From positions 186,001-250,000 of the forward strand of contig NZ_LNWY01000012.1 in NCBI RefSeq assembly GCF_001681715.1: a stretch of 64,000 bases of DNA. The letters are read 5' to 3'. The notes beneath the pieces are model-generated. The model searched no databases. It had not been told where the DNA came from and worked only from the letters and a program-made list of their open reading frames with translations. This document shows, one piece after another, positions 27,499 through 36,978 of the stretch; within the stretch, counting starts at the first letter, position 1, and each line of letters begins with the position of its first letter. The stretch comes from Tritonibacter mobilis (lineage in GTDB: Bacteria > Pseudomonadota > Alphaproteobacteria > Rhodobacterales > Rhodobacteraceae). Position numbers and translations under genes: made by a program.

Positions 27499-28811
27499 CC
27501 GATCCTTTCATGCACCAGTGGCAGCAGATCGGGCGCGGCAGGCGCTATGCTCACCGCCGCCCGCAAGGCCGACATTGCGTCTTGCGCGGCGTCCGTGTGG
27601 GCGGCATGGATGCGTGCGATGACGTCTCCTTTGGCAATTTTTGTTCCCAAGGCCAGCAGGTCAGAGATCCCCACCGCCGGATCAACCCGGTCGCTCTCAA
27701 TCATACGACCACCGCCAAGACGCACCACCAAGAGCCCAAGCGCCTCACCGTCAATGGCGTTGACATAACCTGCGTGCTCAGCCGTCACCTCCAAAATCAC
27801 CGGAGCCTCTGGCAAAAACCGCTGCCATTTCTCGGCAAAGCCGACGGGGCCGCCCTGCGCCGCCACCATTTTTGCAAACCGTTCCGCCGCGCGCCCCTCT
27901 GCCAAGGTGGCCGCGATCTGCGCCTCACCGGCCTCAACGCTCTCAACCAGCCCGGCCTGACGCAACACCGCACCGCCAAGCGCCACGGTAATATCGATGA
28001 TCGACCCAGTGGTCGGCCCTGTCTGCACGCCGGTCAATGCGCGCATCACCTCTGCAACTTCCAACGCATTGCCCAATGACGGCACCAGCGGTTGGTTCAT
28101 ATCCGTGATCAGCGCCTGCGTCGGGCATCCGGCAGCGTTTGCGGTCTCCACAAGCGATGTGGCAAGCGCACGCGCCTCCTCGGCGGTTTTCATAAACGCG
28201 CCAGAGCCGATTTTGACATCGAGCACCAAAGCCTCCGGGCTGGCCGCGAGTTTTTTTGACAGGATCGACGCGGTGATCAGATCGAGGCTCTCAACCGTCG
28301 CCGTCACATCGCGCACCGCATAAAGCCGCTTATCCGCAGGCGCGATCCGCGCGGTCGCCCCTACAATGGCGCAGCCCACATCTGCAACGATCCCTGCCAG
28401 TCGGTCTTGCGCAACCTGCGTGCTGAGACCGGGAATGGCCTCCAACTTATCAAGCGTGCCGCCGGTATGGCCAAGGCCGCGCCCCGAAATCATCGGCACA
28501 AAGGCCCCGCATTCCGCCAGGGCCGGTGCCAGCAACAGCGACACACAATCGCCCACCCCGCCGGTCGAATGTTTGTCCACCACCGGCCCCGGCAGATCCC
28601 ATGTCAGCACATCGCCACTGTCACGCATCGCCAGTGTCAGCGCCGAGCGTGCCTCAGGGGGCAGTCCGTTGAGACAGACCGCCATCGCAAACGCCCCCGC
28701 CTGCGCATCACTGACCGCCCCACTGGCAAGCCCTTCGGCAAACCACGAAAGTTCCTCAGCCGTGGGGATCTCTTTTTGTCGTAACCGGGCGATGACCGCA
28801 CGCGCATCCAT
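27495..28811 (-). CDS. deoA: Thymidine phosphorylase
   Basis: 438 residues. Phosphorolysis of thymidine/deoxyuridine to base and deoxyribose-1-phosphate. Signature region VDKHSTGGVGDCVSLLLAPALA with the phosphate-binding KHSTGG, followed by GRGLGHTGGTLDKLEAIPG. The ATG at 28811 follows GGAG, and the C-terminal TGA overlaps the deoB start. It begins four bases after the cdd stop, so cdd, deoA and deoB are translationally linked. Confidence 0.96.
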   Translation of the reverse strand: MDARAVIARLRQKEIPTAEELSWFAEGLASGAVSDAQAGAFAMAVCLNGLPPEARSALTLAMRDSGDVLTWDLPGPVVDKHSTGGVGDCVSLLLAPALAECGAFVPMISGRGLGHTGGTLDKLEAIPGLSTQVAQDRLAGIVADVGCAIVGATARIAPADKRLYAVRDVTATVESLDLITASILSKKLAASPEALVLDVKIGSGAFMKTAEEARALATSLVETANAAGCPTQALITDMNQPLVPSLGNALEVAEVMRALTGVQTGPTTGSIIDITVALGGAVLRQAGLVESVEAGEAQIAATLAEGRAAERFAKMVAAQGGPVGFAEKWQRFLPEAPVILEVTAEHAGYVNAIDGEALGLLVVRLGGGRMIESDRVDPAVGISDLLALGTKIAKGDVIARIHAAHTDAAQDAMSALRAAVSIAPAAPDLLPLVHERIG

Positions 28812-28815
28812 TCTG

Positions 28816-29235
28816 TCAGCTCCGCTCCATATGGCCCGCGTCAAAGGCACCGGGCAGCAGATCGCCAATGGTGGTTTTCATCTCCACCCCATCGGTGGTG
28901 GCGAGGGTCACCTCCACACCGGTTGCGCCAAATTCCTTGAGCTTTTGACGACAGCCGCCGCAGGGCGGCACCGGGCTGGGGCAATCGGCGATCACATAGG
29001 CCTCTAGGAGTTCCGTCTCCCCTGCCGCTACCATCGCTGCAATTGCCCCCGCTTCAGCGCAGGTGCCTTCGGGATAGGCGACATTTTCTACATTGCAGCC
29101 CACATAGACAGTACCAGATTTCGCCCGGATCGCCGCACCGACTTTGAAGTTTGAATAGGGCGCATGGGCATTTTCGCGCACAGCCGCGGCGGGCGCGCGC
29201 AAGGGGTGGCTGTTTGCGGGATCTGATGCGGGCAT
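28816..29235 (-). CDS. cdd: Cytidine deaminase
   Basis: 139 residues. Deaminates cytidine and deoxycytidine to uridine and deoxyuridine. Zinc-site motifs NVENVAYPEGTCAEAGAI (Cys-Ala-Glu) and VPPCGGCRQKL (CxxC) are complete; HAPYSNFKVGAAI is the usual substrate strand. I chose the ATG at 29235 (GGAG eight bases upstream) since it gives the normal small-enzyme length; the open frame back to 29343 is unlikely. First gene of the salvage operon and divergent from maeB. Confidence 0.95.
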   Translation of the reverse strand: MPASDPANSHPLRAPAAAVRENAHAPYSNFKVGAAIRAKSGTVYVGCNVENVAYPEGTCAEAGAIAAMVAAGETELLEAYVIADCPSPVPPCGGCRQKLKEFGATGVEVTLATTDGVEMKTTIGDLLPGAFDAGHMERS

Positions 29236-29472
29236 GGGCGTACTCCGTCCTCGCCCCGGTTTTGGCCTGATCGGCCAAGAGTTCTTTGGGGCGCTGTGTT
29301 GCTGTTCCTCACCAGTCTTTGCTGGTTTTGATCGGATGGTCAAATGTCATCTCGCGGCACCTGCGCGCCTGCTCACAGCAGCACAGTTGCCGCGTCTCCA
29401 GCAATGGTGTCAGATGCAGACACCCGCCGAGCAAAGAGCACGTATTCAAAAGCCTGTTCCCCTCGGCCCCAA

Positions 29473-29494
29473 GATAGTTTAGCACTAAACTATC
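29473..29494. promoter_or_regulatory. Perfect 22-bp palindrome just upstream of maeB
   Basis: GATAGTTTAG-CA-CTAAACTATC: two perfect 10-base arms with a 2-base centre, ending six bases before the maeB ribosome binding site (AGGAG). It is AT-rich in a GC-rich genome, as expected of an operator; in RNA the 2-base loop would be too tight, favouring a protein-binding DNA site. Confidence 0.6.
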
Positions 29495-29513
29495 ACCATC
29501 AGGAGCGCCATTC

Positions 29514-31793
29514 ATGCCCGATAAGACCTCGGAATCCCTGCGCGACGCGGCTCTGCGCTATCACGAGTTCCCGCGTCCCGGTAAACTGGAAATCCGCGCC
29601 ACCAAACCGTTGGCCACCGGAAACGACCTCGCCCGCGCTTATTCACCCGGCGTGGCCGAAGCCTGTCTTGAGATCAAAGACGATGAGGTCAACGCTGCGC
29701 GCTACACCGCACGCGGCAATCTGGTTGCGGTGGTGTCGAACGGTTCAGCGGTTCTGGGCCTTGGCAATATCGGTGCGCTGGCCTCCAAACCGGTGATGGA
29801 GGGCAAGGCGGTCCTCTTTAAGAATTTCGCCAATATCGACTGCTTCGATATTGAGGTGAACGAGAGCGATCCGGAAAAACTGGCCGATATCGTCTGCGCG
29901 CTGGAGCCGACCTTTGGCGCGGTGAACCTTGAAGACATCAAGGCACCGGATTGTTTTATCGTTGAAAAACTCTGTCGCGAGCGGATGAACATCCCTGTGT
30001 TTCACGACGACCAGCACGGCACTGCGATTGTCGTGGGCGCGGCTGCAAAAAACGCGCTGCATGTGGCCGGCAAGAGTTTTGAGAACATCAAGATCGTCTC
30101 AACCGGTGGCGGCGCGGCAGGGATTGCCTGCCTCAATATGTTGCTCAAACTCGGCGTGAAGCGCGAAAACGTCTGGCTTTGCGATATTCACGGGCTGGTC
30201 TATGAGGGCCGCGAAGAGGATATGAACCCGCATAAGGCGGCCTTTGCCCAAGCCTCTGACAAGCGCACTTTGGACGAGGTGATCGACGGCGCGGATCTGT
30301 TCCTCGGCCTCTCCGGCCCCAACGTTCTAAAGCCCGAAATGGTCGCAAAAATGGCCAAACGTCCGATCATTTTTGCGCTGGCAAATCCGACGCCCGAGAT
30401 CATGCCGGATGTGGCGCGCAAGGTGGCACCGGACGCAATCATCGCCACCGGGCGCAGTGATTTTCCCAACCAAGTCAACAATGTACTCTGCTTTCCGTTC
30501 ATCTTCCGAGGCGCGCTGGATGTCGGTGCAACCGAGATCAACGACGAGATGCAGATCGCCTGTGTCGACGGCATCGCAGAACTGGCGCGCACCACCACTT
30601 CGGCCGAGGCTGCTGCCGCTTATAAGGGTGAACAGCTGACATTCGGGGCCGATTACCTGATCCCAAAACCCTTTGATCCGCGTCTGGTGGCTGTGGTGTC
30701 TTCGGCGGTGGCAAGCGCCGCCATGTCCAGCGGCGTGGCCAAGCGCCCGATGGAGGATCTCGGCGCTTATCGGGCAAAACTGAACCAGAGCGTGTTCAAA
30801 TCCGCCCTTCTGATGAAACCAGTGTTCGAAGCCGCCCGCGCGGCCGCCCGCCGGATCGTTTTTGCCGAGGGCGAGGATGAGCGCGTGTTGCGGGCTGCGC
30901 AGGAGATCCTGCGCGAAACCACCGAAACCCCGATCTTGATCGGACGTCCCGAGGTGATCGAGAGCCGCGCCGAACGGCTTGGCCTGTCGATCCGCCCGGG
31001 TCAGGACGTGCAGATCGTGAACCCGGAAAACGATCCGCGCTACCGCGACTATTGGACCAGCTATCACCGGATCATGGAGCGGCAAGGGGTGACGCCGGAT
31101 CTCGCCAAGGCGATTTTGCGCACCAACACCACCGCCATTGGTGGCATCATGGTGCATCGCGGCGAGGCGGACAGCCTGATCTGCGGCACCTTTGGGGAAT
31201 ATCGCTGGCACCTGAATTATGTGCAGCAAATTCTGGGCGGCGGCTCCTATGCGCCGCATGGGGCGCTGTCGATGATGATTCTCGAAGATGGGCCACTATT
31301 CATCGCCGACACGCAGGTGCGGATTGAACCCACCCCGGAAGAGATCGCAGAGACCGTTATCGGGGCCGCACGCCATGTGCGCCGGTTCGGCCTGACACCG
31401 CAGATCGCGCTCTGTTCTCAAAGCCAGTTCGGCAACATTCCCTGCGACACCGGCGCCCGCCTGCGCGCGGCGCTGGAAATCCTCGATGATAAGCGTCGCG
31501 ACTTTATCTATGAGGGTGAGATGAACATCGACACCGCGCTCGACCCGGAACTGCGCGAGCGGATCTTCCCCAATTCGCGTCTGGAAGGGGCCGCTAATGT
31601 GCTGGTCTTCGCCCATGCAGATGCGGCCTCGGGCGTGCGTAACATTCTGAAGATGCGTTCCGGCGGACTTGAGGTCGGGCCAATCCTGATGGGCATGGGC
31701 AACCGCGCTCATATTGTGTCGCCCTCGATCACGGCGCGCGGCCTTTTGAACATGGCGGCCATCGCTGGCACCCCTGTGGCGCATTACGGCTGA
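29514..31793 (+). CDS. maeB: NADP-dependent malic enzyme with C-terminal phosphotransacetylase domain
   Basis: 759 residues. Decarboxylates malate to pyruvate with NADP, supplying NADPH and pyruvate during growth on acids or acetyl-CoA sources. N-terminal malic enzyme domain (about 1-425: [35 protein letters not shown] split as [30 protein letters not shown] for NADP). C-terminal domain (about 430-759) resembles phosphotransacetylase ([33 protein letters not shown]) and is usually regulatory in MaeB. The ATG follows AGGAG. The palindrome at 29473 likely controls it. Confidence 0.96.
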   Translation: MPDKTSESLRDAALRYHEFPRPGKLEIRATKPLATGNDLARAYSPGVAEACLEIKDDEVNAARYTARGNLVAVVSNGSAVLGLGNIGALASKPVMEGKAVLFKNFANIDCFDIEVNESDPEKLADIVCALEPTFGAVNLEDIKAPDCFIVEKLCRERMNIPVFHDDQHGTAIVVGAAAKNALHVAGKSFENIKIVSTGGGAAGIACLNMLLKLGVKRENVWLCDIHGLVYEGREEDMNPHKAAFAQASDKRTLDEVIDGADLFLGLSGPNVLKPEMVAKMAKRPIIFALANPTPEIMPDVARKVAPDAIIATGRSDFPNQVNNVLCFPFIFRGALDVGATEINDEMQIACVDGIAELARTTTSAEAAAAYKGEQLTFGADYLIPKPFDPRLVAVVSSAVASAAMSSGVAKRPMEDLGAYRAKLNQSVFKSALLMKPVFEAARAAARRIVFAEGEDERVLRAAQEILRETTETPILIGRPEVIESRAERLGLSIRPGQDVQIVNPENDPRYRDYWTSYHRIMERQGVTPDLAKAILRTNTTAIGGIMVHRGEADSLICGTFGEYRWHLNYVQQILGGGSYAPHGALSMMILEDGPLFIADTQVRIEPTPEEIAETVIGAARHVRRFGLTPQIALCSQSQFGNIPCDTGARLRAALEILDDKRRDFIYEGEMNIDTALDPELRERIFPNSRLEGAANVLVFAHADAASGVRNILKMRSGGLEVGPILMGMGNRAHIVSPSITARGLLNMAAIAGTPVAHYG

Positions 31794-31814
31794 GGCTCGG
31801 GATGACAAACAACA

Positions 31815-31838
31815 GTGAGGGGCAAGCCTGCCCTTCAC
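31815..31838 (+). terminator. Weak hairpin downstream of maeB
   Basis: GTGAGGGGCA and TGCCCTTCAC pair over 10 bases with one G-T wobble and an AGCC loop, 21 bases after the maeB stop. No T-run. Confidence 0.4.
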
Positions 31839-31902
31839 CTCTCGCGCTGATCTGACGTAAAGTGAGTCGGCCCATCAGATCGTGAAGTTTTCGCAAAATT
31901 AG

Positions 31903-31990
31903 CTTTGCAACTTTGCAGATCCACCAAATTTTCCCTGCAAAATTCGCGCCAGTTATGGGTTTGCAAAACTTTGCAACTCCACTTGGCAAA
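31903..31990 (+). promoter_or_regulatory. Cluster of TTTGCAA repeats, probable ScfR-type operator of prpE
   Basis: TTTGCAA words occur at 31904 (CTTTGCAAC), 31912 (CTTTGCAG), 31960 (TTTGCAAA) and 31970 (TTTGCAAC), with degenerate copies at 31888 (TTTCGCAAAA), 31935 (CTGCAAAA) and 31983 (TTGGCAAA). From memory, ScfR-family regulators (RamB, PccR) bind paired TTTGCAAA repeats; PccR governs propionyl-CoA assimilation, which fits prpE 110 bases downstream. Spacing here (8 and 10 bases start to start) should be checked against published sites. Confidence 0.6.
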
Positions 31991-32100
31991 ATCTACCGCT
32001 AACAGGATTTTAAAACGCCGCAGCCCCCTTCGCCGCGCTTGCGAGATGTCTGTGCTTACGCCTAGGCTCTACCCCCAGAGGAGACAGGGAGGAGGACCCG

Positions 32101-33993
32101 ATGACCTATTCTGAGGTGTACGCGCAGTGGAAATCAGATCCAGAGGGGTTCTGGATGGAGGCTGCAAACGCCATCAGCTGGGATAAGGCCCCTACCAAGG
32201 CGCTAAGCGATCTGGGGGGCGGGCTTTATGAGTGGTTTGCCGATACCAAGGTCAACACCTGCTATAATGCCGTCGACCGCCATGTTGAGGCGGGGCGCGG
32301 AGAGCAAACCGCGATCATCTACGACAGCCCCGTCACCCACACCAAGCGCGAGATTTCATTCGTTGAGCTGCGCAACCGGGTTGCGACACTTGCCGGTGCG
32401 CTGCGGGCCAAGGGGGTGGAGAAAGGCGACCGCGTCATCATCTACATGCCGATGATCCCCGAGGCGCTCGAAGCGATGCTTGCCTGTTCCCGCATCGGCG
32501 CGGTGCATTCGGTGGTCTTTGGCGGCTTTGCCTCCTCCGAACTCGCCGTCAGGATTGATGACGCGACCCCGAAGGCGATCATCGCCGCTTCCTGCGGGAT
32601 CGAGCCGGGGCGGACCGTGCATTACAAGCCGCTCTTGGATGGCGCGATTGAATTGGCGACCCACAAGCCCGACTTCTGCGTGATCTTCCAGCGCGAGCAG
32701 GAAGTCGCTGAACTGATCGAGGGCCGCGATGTGAACTGGCATGGGTTCCAATATGGCGTGGAGCCTGCGGAGTGTGTGCCGGTCGAGGGCAATCACCCCT
32801 CCTACATCCTCTATACCTCTGGCACCACCGGGCAGCCCAAGGGCGTGATCCGCCACACCGCCGGGCAGTTGGTGGCGCTCAACTGGTCAATGAAGAACAT
32901 CTATAACGTCGACCCCGGCGATGTGTTCTGGGCCGCGTCCGACGTGGGCTGGGTCGTGGGTCACAGCTACATCTGTTATGGCCCCCTTATCCATGGCAAC
33001 ACCACTGTGGTCTTTGAGGGCAAGCCCGTGGGCACGCCCGATGCGGGCACCTTCTGGCGGGTGATTTCGGAACATAAGGTCAAAAGCTTCTTCACCGCAC
33101 CCACCGCCTTCCGTGCCGTCAAACGCGTGGATCCCAAGGGGGAGTTTGTCGGCAAATACGACCTTTCCTGTCTGGAGCAGGTCTATCTGGCAGGCGAGCG
33201 CGCAGATCCCGACACCATCGTCTGGGCGCAGGACCAGCTGGGCGTGCCGGTCATCGATCACTGGTGGCAGACAGAAACCGGCTGGTCCATTGCCGCCAAC
33301 CCGCTTGGGATCGAGGAACTGCCGGTGAAACTTGGCTCTCCTGCAGTGCCGATGCCCGGCTATGACGTGCAGATCCTGAATGAGGGTGGCCACCCAATGC
33401 CGCCGGGAGAGCTTGGCGCGATTGCGGTCAAACTGCCCCTGCCCCCCGGTACGCTGCCAAACTTGTGGAATGCCGATGATCGGTTCAAGAAAAGCTACCT
33501 CACCACCTTTCCCGGTTACTACGAGACCGGCGATGCGGGGATGATGGACGTGGATGGCTATCTCTACATCATGGCGCGCACCGATGATGTGATCAACGTC
33601 GCGGGCCATCGCCTGTCGACCGGTGCGATGGAAGAGGTTCTGGCCAGCCACCCCGATGTGGCGGAATGTGCGGTGATTGGCGTGGCGGATCAACTCAAAG
33701 GCCAGATGCCGCTGGGGTTCCTCTGTCTCAATGCGGGCTGCAACCGCCCCCATGCCGACATCACGGCAGAGGTGGTGAAGCTGGTGCGCGAGAAGATCGG
33801 CCCGGTCGCAGCATTCAAACTCGCCTGCGTGGTGGACCGCCTGCCCAAAACCCGCTCGGGCAAGATCCTGCGCGCGACCATGGTGTCGATCGCCGATGGC
33901 ACCGATTGGAAAATGCCTGCGACCATTGATGATCCGGTCATTCTGGATGAGATCACTGCGGCCCTGCAAACCCTCGGTTACGCCAGCCGGTAA
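32101..33993 (+). CDS. prpE: Propionate-CoA ligase (propionyl-CoA synthetase)
   Basis: 630 residues, ANL superfamily, acetyl-CoA synthetase branch. Activates propionate (and weakly acetate) to the CoA thioester. The PrpE branch is indicated by the length, the N-terminal MTYSEVYAQWKSDPEGFW and the block INVAGHRLSTGAMEEVLASH. Core motifs: YTSGTTGQPKGVIRH, WWQTETGWS, YETGDAG and the C-terminal Lys in KTRSGKILRATM, a site often acetylated in this family. A strong GGGAGGAGG ribosome binding site precedes the ATG. It is monocistronic, with a clear terminator. Upstream TTTGCAA repeats suggest control by a short-chain acyl-CoA regulator. Confidence 0.93.
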   Translation: MTYSEVYAQWKSDPEGFWMEAANAISWDKAPTKALSDLGGGLYEWFADTKVNTCYNAVDRHVEAGRGEQTAIIYDSPVTHTKREISFVELRNRVATLAGALRAKGVEKGDRVIIYMPMIPEALEAMLACSRIGAVHSVVFGGFASSELAVRIDDATPKAIIAASCGIEPGRTVHYKPLLDGAIELATHKPDFCVIFQREQEVAELIEGRDVNWHGFQYGVEPAECVPVEGNHPSYILYTSGTTGQPKGVIRHTAGQLVALNWSMKNIYNVDPGDVFWAASDVGWVVGHSYICYGPLIHGNTTVVFEGKPVGTPDAGTFWRVISEHKVKSFFTAPTAFRAVKRVDPKGEFVGKYDLSCLEQVYLAGERADPDTIVWAQDQLGVPVIDHWWQTETGWSIAANPLGIEELPVKLGSPAVPMPGYDVQILNEGGHPMPPGELGAIAVKLPLPPGTLPNLWNADDRFKKSYLTTFPGYYETGDAGMMDVDGYLYIMARTDDVINVAGHRLSTGAMEEVLASHPDVAECAVIGVADQLKGQMPLGFLCLNAGCNRPHADITAEVVKLVREKIGPVAAFKLACVVDRLPKTRSGKILRATMVSIADGTDWKMPATIDDPVILDEITAALQTLGYASR

Positions 33994-34000
33994 CCTAGCA

Positions 34001-34037
34001 ATAGAAAAAGCGGCCCCGCTGAGGGCCGCTTCTTTTT
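34001..34037 (+). terminator. Rho-independent terminator after prpE
   Basis: AAGCGGCCC-CGCTGA-GGGCCGCTT with AAAA before and CTTTTT after, so it can work for prpE and for the convergent csbD-like gene. Confidence 0.9.
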
Positions 34038-34067
34038 AATCGTAGCACCTGACTTGGGTGCCTCGGT

Positions 34068-34277
34068 TCAGACGCGATCCTTCAGACGCTCCGCGAACTC
34101 ATCAATCTGACGCTCCGCTTCATCTTTGGCCACGCCGTAGCGCTCCTGAATGATACCGGCGAGCTTTTCACGGTTGCCCGCAGCCTGATCGATCTCATCC
34201 TCGGTCAGCTTGCCCCACTGGGTCTGCGTTTCGCCTTTTAGCTGCTTCCATTTGCCTTCGATAATATCCCAGTTCAT
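34068..34277 (-). CDS. CsbD-family stress protein
   Basis: 69 residues. The start MNWDIIEGKWKQLKGETQTQWGKLTEDE and end KDEAERQIDEFAERLKDR match the small, hydrophilic CsbD family, induced by general stress in many bacteria; the biochemical role is unknown. The ATG at 34277 has AAGGAG upstream. The frame continues to 34310 without a ribosome binding site. Monocistronic. Confidence 0.92.
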   Translation of the reverse strand: MNWDIIEGKWKQLKGETQTQWGKLTEDEIDQAAGNREKLAGIIQERYGVAKDEAERQIDEFAERLKDRV

Positions 34278-34501
34278 GATCTCTGCTCCTTGCGTTTCAG
34301 GTCGGATCACAGTGCGTTATCAAACGCTTGCTGCTTGACCGGACAACGTTGCAGCGCAGCAATTGTTCCCAATCACCGCCAGATTATTGTGTGATACCGC
34401 TCAATTTCTGTGCTCCGTCAAAGGGTTCCGCATGTTTCAGAAATATCCCCTTCCCAGCTCCGTGTTGGCGCACTAGTCTCCCGATCAAGGAGATTGTTAA
34501 C

Positions 34502-35923
34502 ATGTCAAATCAAGAGCTTTGGCGCCTGAGCGCAGATGAATTATCCCCCCTGACCCGCAGTGGCGAGATCCGCCCCAGCGAGGCGGTTGCCTCCGCACTG
34601 GCGCGTATGGATGCGGTGAACCCAGCCCTCAACGCGGTGGTTGAGGATCTGCGGGATGAGGCGCTTGCACGGGCCGAGGTTCTGGACAGTACGCCAGAGG
34701 CCGCGCGCGGACCCTTGCATGGCGTACCTGTGACAATCAAAATCAACGTGGACCAGACCGGCCACGCCACCTCCAACGGCATTCCCGCGCTCAAGGATCT
34801 GATCGCACCCGATGATGCCCCGGTGGTGCAAAATCTGGAACGTGCGGGCGCGGTTGTGATCGGACGCACCAACACGCCGGAGTTTTCCTTCCGCGCGGAC
34901 ACCGACAATCCGCTTTACGGGCGCACCCACAACCCTTGGGGGCGGCATATCTCTCCCGGCGGTTCTTCGGGTGGCGGCGGTGCCGCAGTCATGGCCGGGA
35001 TCGGCCCGCTGGCGCATGGCAACGATATCGGCGGCTCCCTGCGCTTTCCCGCGGCCGCCAATGGTGCGGTCACGGTCAAACCGGGCCTTGGCCGCGTGCC
35101 AGCATGGAACCCCAGCCAAAAAGCCGAACGCGGATTGCTGGCACAGCTGATGAGCGTGCAGGGCCTGATGACCCGGTCGGCGCGCGACCTGCATCTCGCC
35201 ATGCCCGCGATGGTCGCACCGGATGTGCGTGACCCCTTCCATGCGCCGGTCCCATGGCAAGGCCCGAAACCCGATGCTCCCATCAAGGTGGCCTTCACCC
35301 GCAACACCCATGGCTATGATCTGCACCCGGAGGTCGAAGCCGCGCTGCTGGCGGCGCGCGATGCCTTATTGGATGCAGGCTATATCGTCGAAGAGGTCGA
35401 GCCCCCCAATGTGTTTGAGGCCGGGCGCACCGGCTACCGCGCACTCATGGGCGAAGTCCATACGCTCATGAAATCGGATGTCGATGCTGTCGGTTCCGAG
35501 GTGATCCGCACCATGTTCGACACTTACTTTCAGGAGTTCCCGCCCTTCCTCGGCGAAGACCTCCTCAAGATGTACGCCAAACGCAGCCACTACGCCCGTC
35601 AGTGGGCGATGTTCATGGCGGACTACCCGCTGGTGCTGACGCCTTTCCTGCCGCATCCCTTCTTTGCGCCGGATCGTGACCGCGAAGGTGTTGAGGGCGC
35701 GCATGATGTCCTCGGCTGTGCGGTCTATTCTTATGCCATGAACTACATGGGTCTGCCCGCCGCCTGCGTGCCGTCCCGGCTGGCGCAGCTGCCCAAAGGC
35801 CCACAACCCATCAACGTGCAGATCGTGGCCCAACGCTGGCGCGAGGATATGGCCGTGGACGCCGCCATCGCCATCGAGGACCGCATCGGCCAGATGGCTC
35901 CGCTGTTGTGGGAGCGGATGTGA
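34502..35923 (+). CDS. Amidase signature family hydrolase
   Basis: 473 residues. Hydrolyses an amide with the Ser-cisSer-Lys triad: Lys in GVPVTIKINVDQTGH, cis-Ser in SPGGSSGGGGAAVMAG, nucleophile Ser in NDIGGSLRFPAAANG. It is not adjacent to gatB/gatC and lacks the GatA-specific context, so it is a free amidase of unknown substrate. The ATG at 34502 is preceded by AAGGAG; the long upstream frame from 34328 is rejected. It is followed by a dispersed repeat and the convergent nadK. Confidence 0.92.
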   Translation: MSNQELWRLSADELSPLTRSGEIRPSEAVASALARMDAVNPALNAVVEDLRDEALARAEVLDSTPEAARGPLHGVPVTIKINVDQTGHATSNGIPALKDLIAPDDAPVVQNLERAGAVVIGRTNTPEFSFRADTDNPLYGRTHNPWGRHISPGGSSGGGGAAVMAGIGPLAHGNDIGGSLRFPAAANGAVTVKPGLGRVPAWNPSQKAERGLLAQLMSVQGLMTRSARDLHLAMPAMVAPDVRDPFHAPVPWQGPKPDAPIKVAFTRNTHGYDLHPEVEAALLAARDALLDAGYIVEEVEPPNVFEAGRTGYRALMGEVHTLMKSDVDAVGSEVIRTMFDTYFQEFPPFLGEDLLKMYAKRSHYARQWAMFMADYPLVLTPFLPHPFFAPDRDREGVEGAHDVLGCAVYSYAMNYMGLPAACVPSRLAQLPKGPQPINVQIVAQRWREDMAVDAAIAIEDRIGQMAPLLWERM

Positions 35924-35925
35924 AA

Positions 35926-35980
35926 CAGGGCTCCGCCCCTCTGCCCTTCATCTTTTCGTAAAATACCTCCGCCGGAGGCA
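35926..35980 (-). repeat. Dispersed intergenic element, copy 4
   Basis: On the minus strand: GATGCCTCCGGCGGAGGTATTTT then ACGAAAAGATGAAGGG, sharing the GATGCCTCCGGCGG block with copy 1. It lies downstream of nadK in nadK's orientation. Confidence 0.65.
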
Positions 35981-36047
35981 TCGGCCCCGGACCAAAAGGT
36001 CCGAGGCTAAACATGTCGCGCGCCAGCGCGCCCGCTTGGCACCGATC

Positions 36048-36803
36048 TCAGTTGAACTGCTCGGAGATCAGCCGTTCTTCCAGCCCATGTCCGGGATCAA
36101 ACAGGATCTTATGGCTGATCCCGCGCTCCGTCTGAATTTCGACCCAATCGATTTCCTTGAACGACACCGAATCCGCTTCCGCCATCACAGGCCGTTTGGC
36201 CGCATCAATCACGTCAAACCGCACTGTCGCGCCGCTTGGCAACAATGCTCCGCGCCAGCGGCGCGGGCGAAAGGCTGCAATCGCGGTCAGGGCCAGCACA
36301 TCCGCCCCGATCGGCAGGATCGGACCGTGGGCTGAGAAATTATAGGCGGTGGAGCCCGCTGGTGTGGAGACCAGTGCTCCATCGCAGACCAGCTCCGCCA
36401 TACGCTGGCGTCCATCCACCGAGATCTTCAACTTGGCCGCTTGCGGTCCCTGCCGCAACAGCGAGACCTCGTTGATCGCCATTGCCTCATGCAATTTGCC
36501 CGCACGATCTTTTGCGTGCATCCGAAGAGGGTGGATGATTTCCTCATTGGCGGCCTCCAGCCGCTCCAGAAGCTCCCCCTCGCCGTAAGAGTTCATCAAG
36601 AAACCAACCGTGCCACGGTTCATTCCGTAGATCGGAATATTCAGATTCACGGTGTCCCGCAACGTGTGCAGCATAAAGCCATCGCCCCCGAGGGCGACGA
36701 TCACATCCGCCGCCTCCACCGCGACAGAGCCATAGCGCTTGCTCAGCACATGAAGAGCCGTCTGCGCCAAAGGGGCCTCGCTGGCCAGAAATGCGATTCT
36801 CAT
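36048..36803 (-). CDS. nadK: NAD kinase
   Basis: 251 residues, the typical short alphaproteobacterial form. Phosphorylates NAD to NADP using ATP or polyphosphate. The GGDG motif is in [14 protein letters not shown]; the NE/D-type region reads [13 protein letters not shown] and the conserved substrate loop [20 protein letters not shown]. The ATG at 36803 begins [16 protein letters not shown]. It is divergent from glyA with about 175 bases between. Identification is secure. Confidence 0.95.
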   Translation of the reverse strand: MRIAFLASEAPLAQTALHVLSKRYGSVAVEAADVIVALGGDGFMLHTLRDTVNLNIPIYGMNRGTVGFLMNSYGEGELLERLEAANEEIIHPLRMHAKDRAGKLHEAMAINEVSLLRQGPQAAKLKISVDGRQRMAELVCDGALVSTPAGSTAYNFSAHGPILPIGADVLALTAIAAFRPRRWRGALLPSGATVRFDVIDAAKRPVMAEADSVSFKEIDWVEIQTERGISHKILFDPGHGLEERLISEQFN

Positions 36804-36928
36804 ATGGCGCGATCCTGTTTCCGGTAGGGTCCAAACGGTTCCGAAACAAGCACAGGTTTTCCCCGTTGACCAGAGTTGCCGTTCACCTGATGCGTTTCGT
36901 CGCTTTACAGCCTTTCAGATCTGTGAAG

Positions 36929-36942
36929 TTTCCTATAGGAAA
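36929..36942. promoter_or_regulatory. 14-bp palindrome upstream of glyA
   Basis: TTTCCTATAGGAAA is a perfect palindrome 36 bases before the glyA start. It shares AGGAA/TTCCT half-sites with the site at 55649 near the lrp gene. Candidate operator or regulator site in the nadK-glyA intergenic region. Confidence 0.5.
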
Positions 36943-36978
36943 TCTCGCAAATATCAGCCCCAACCAGACGGAGCCAAC

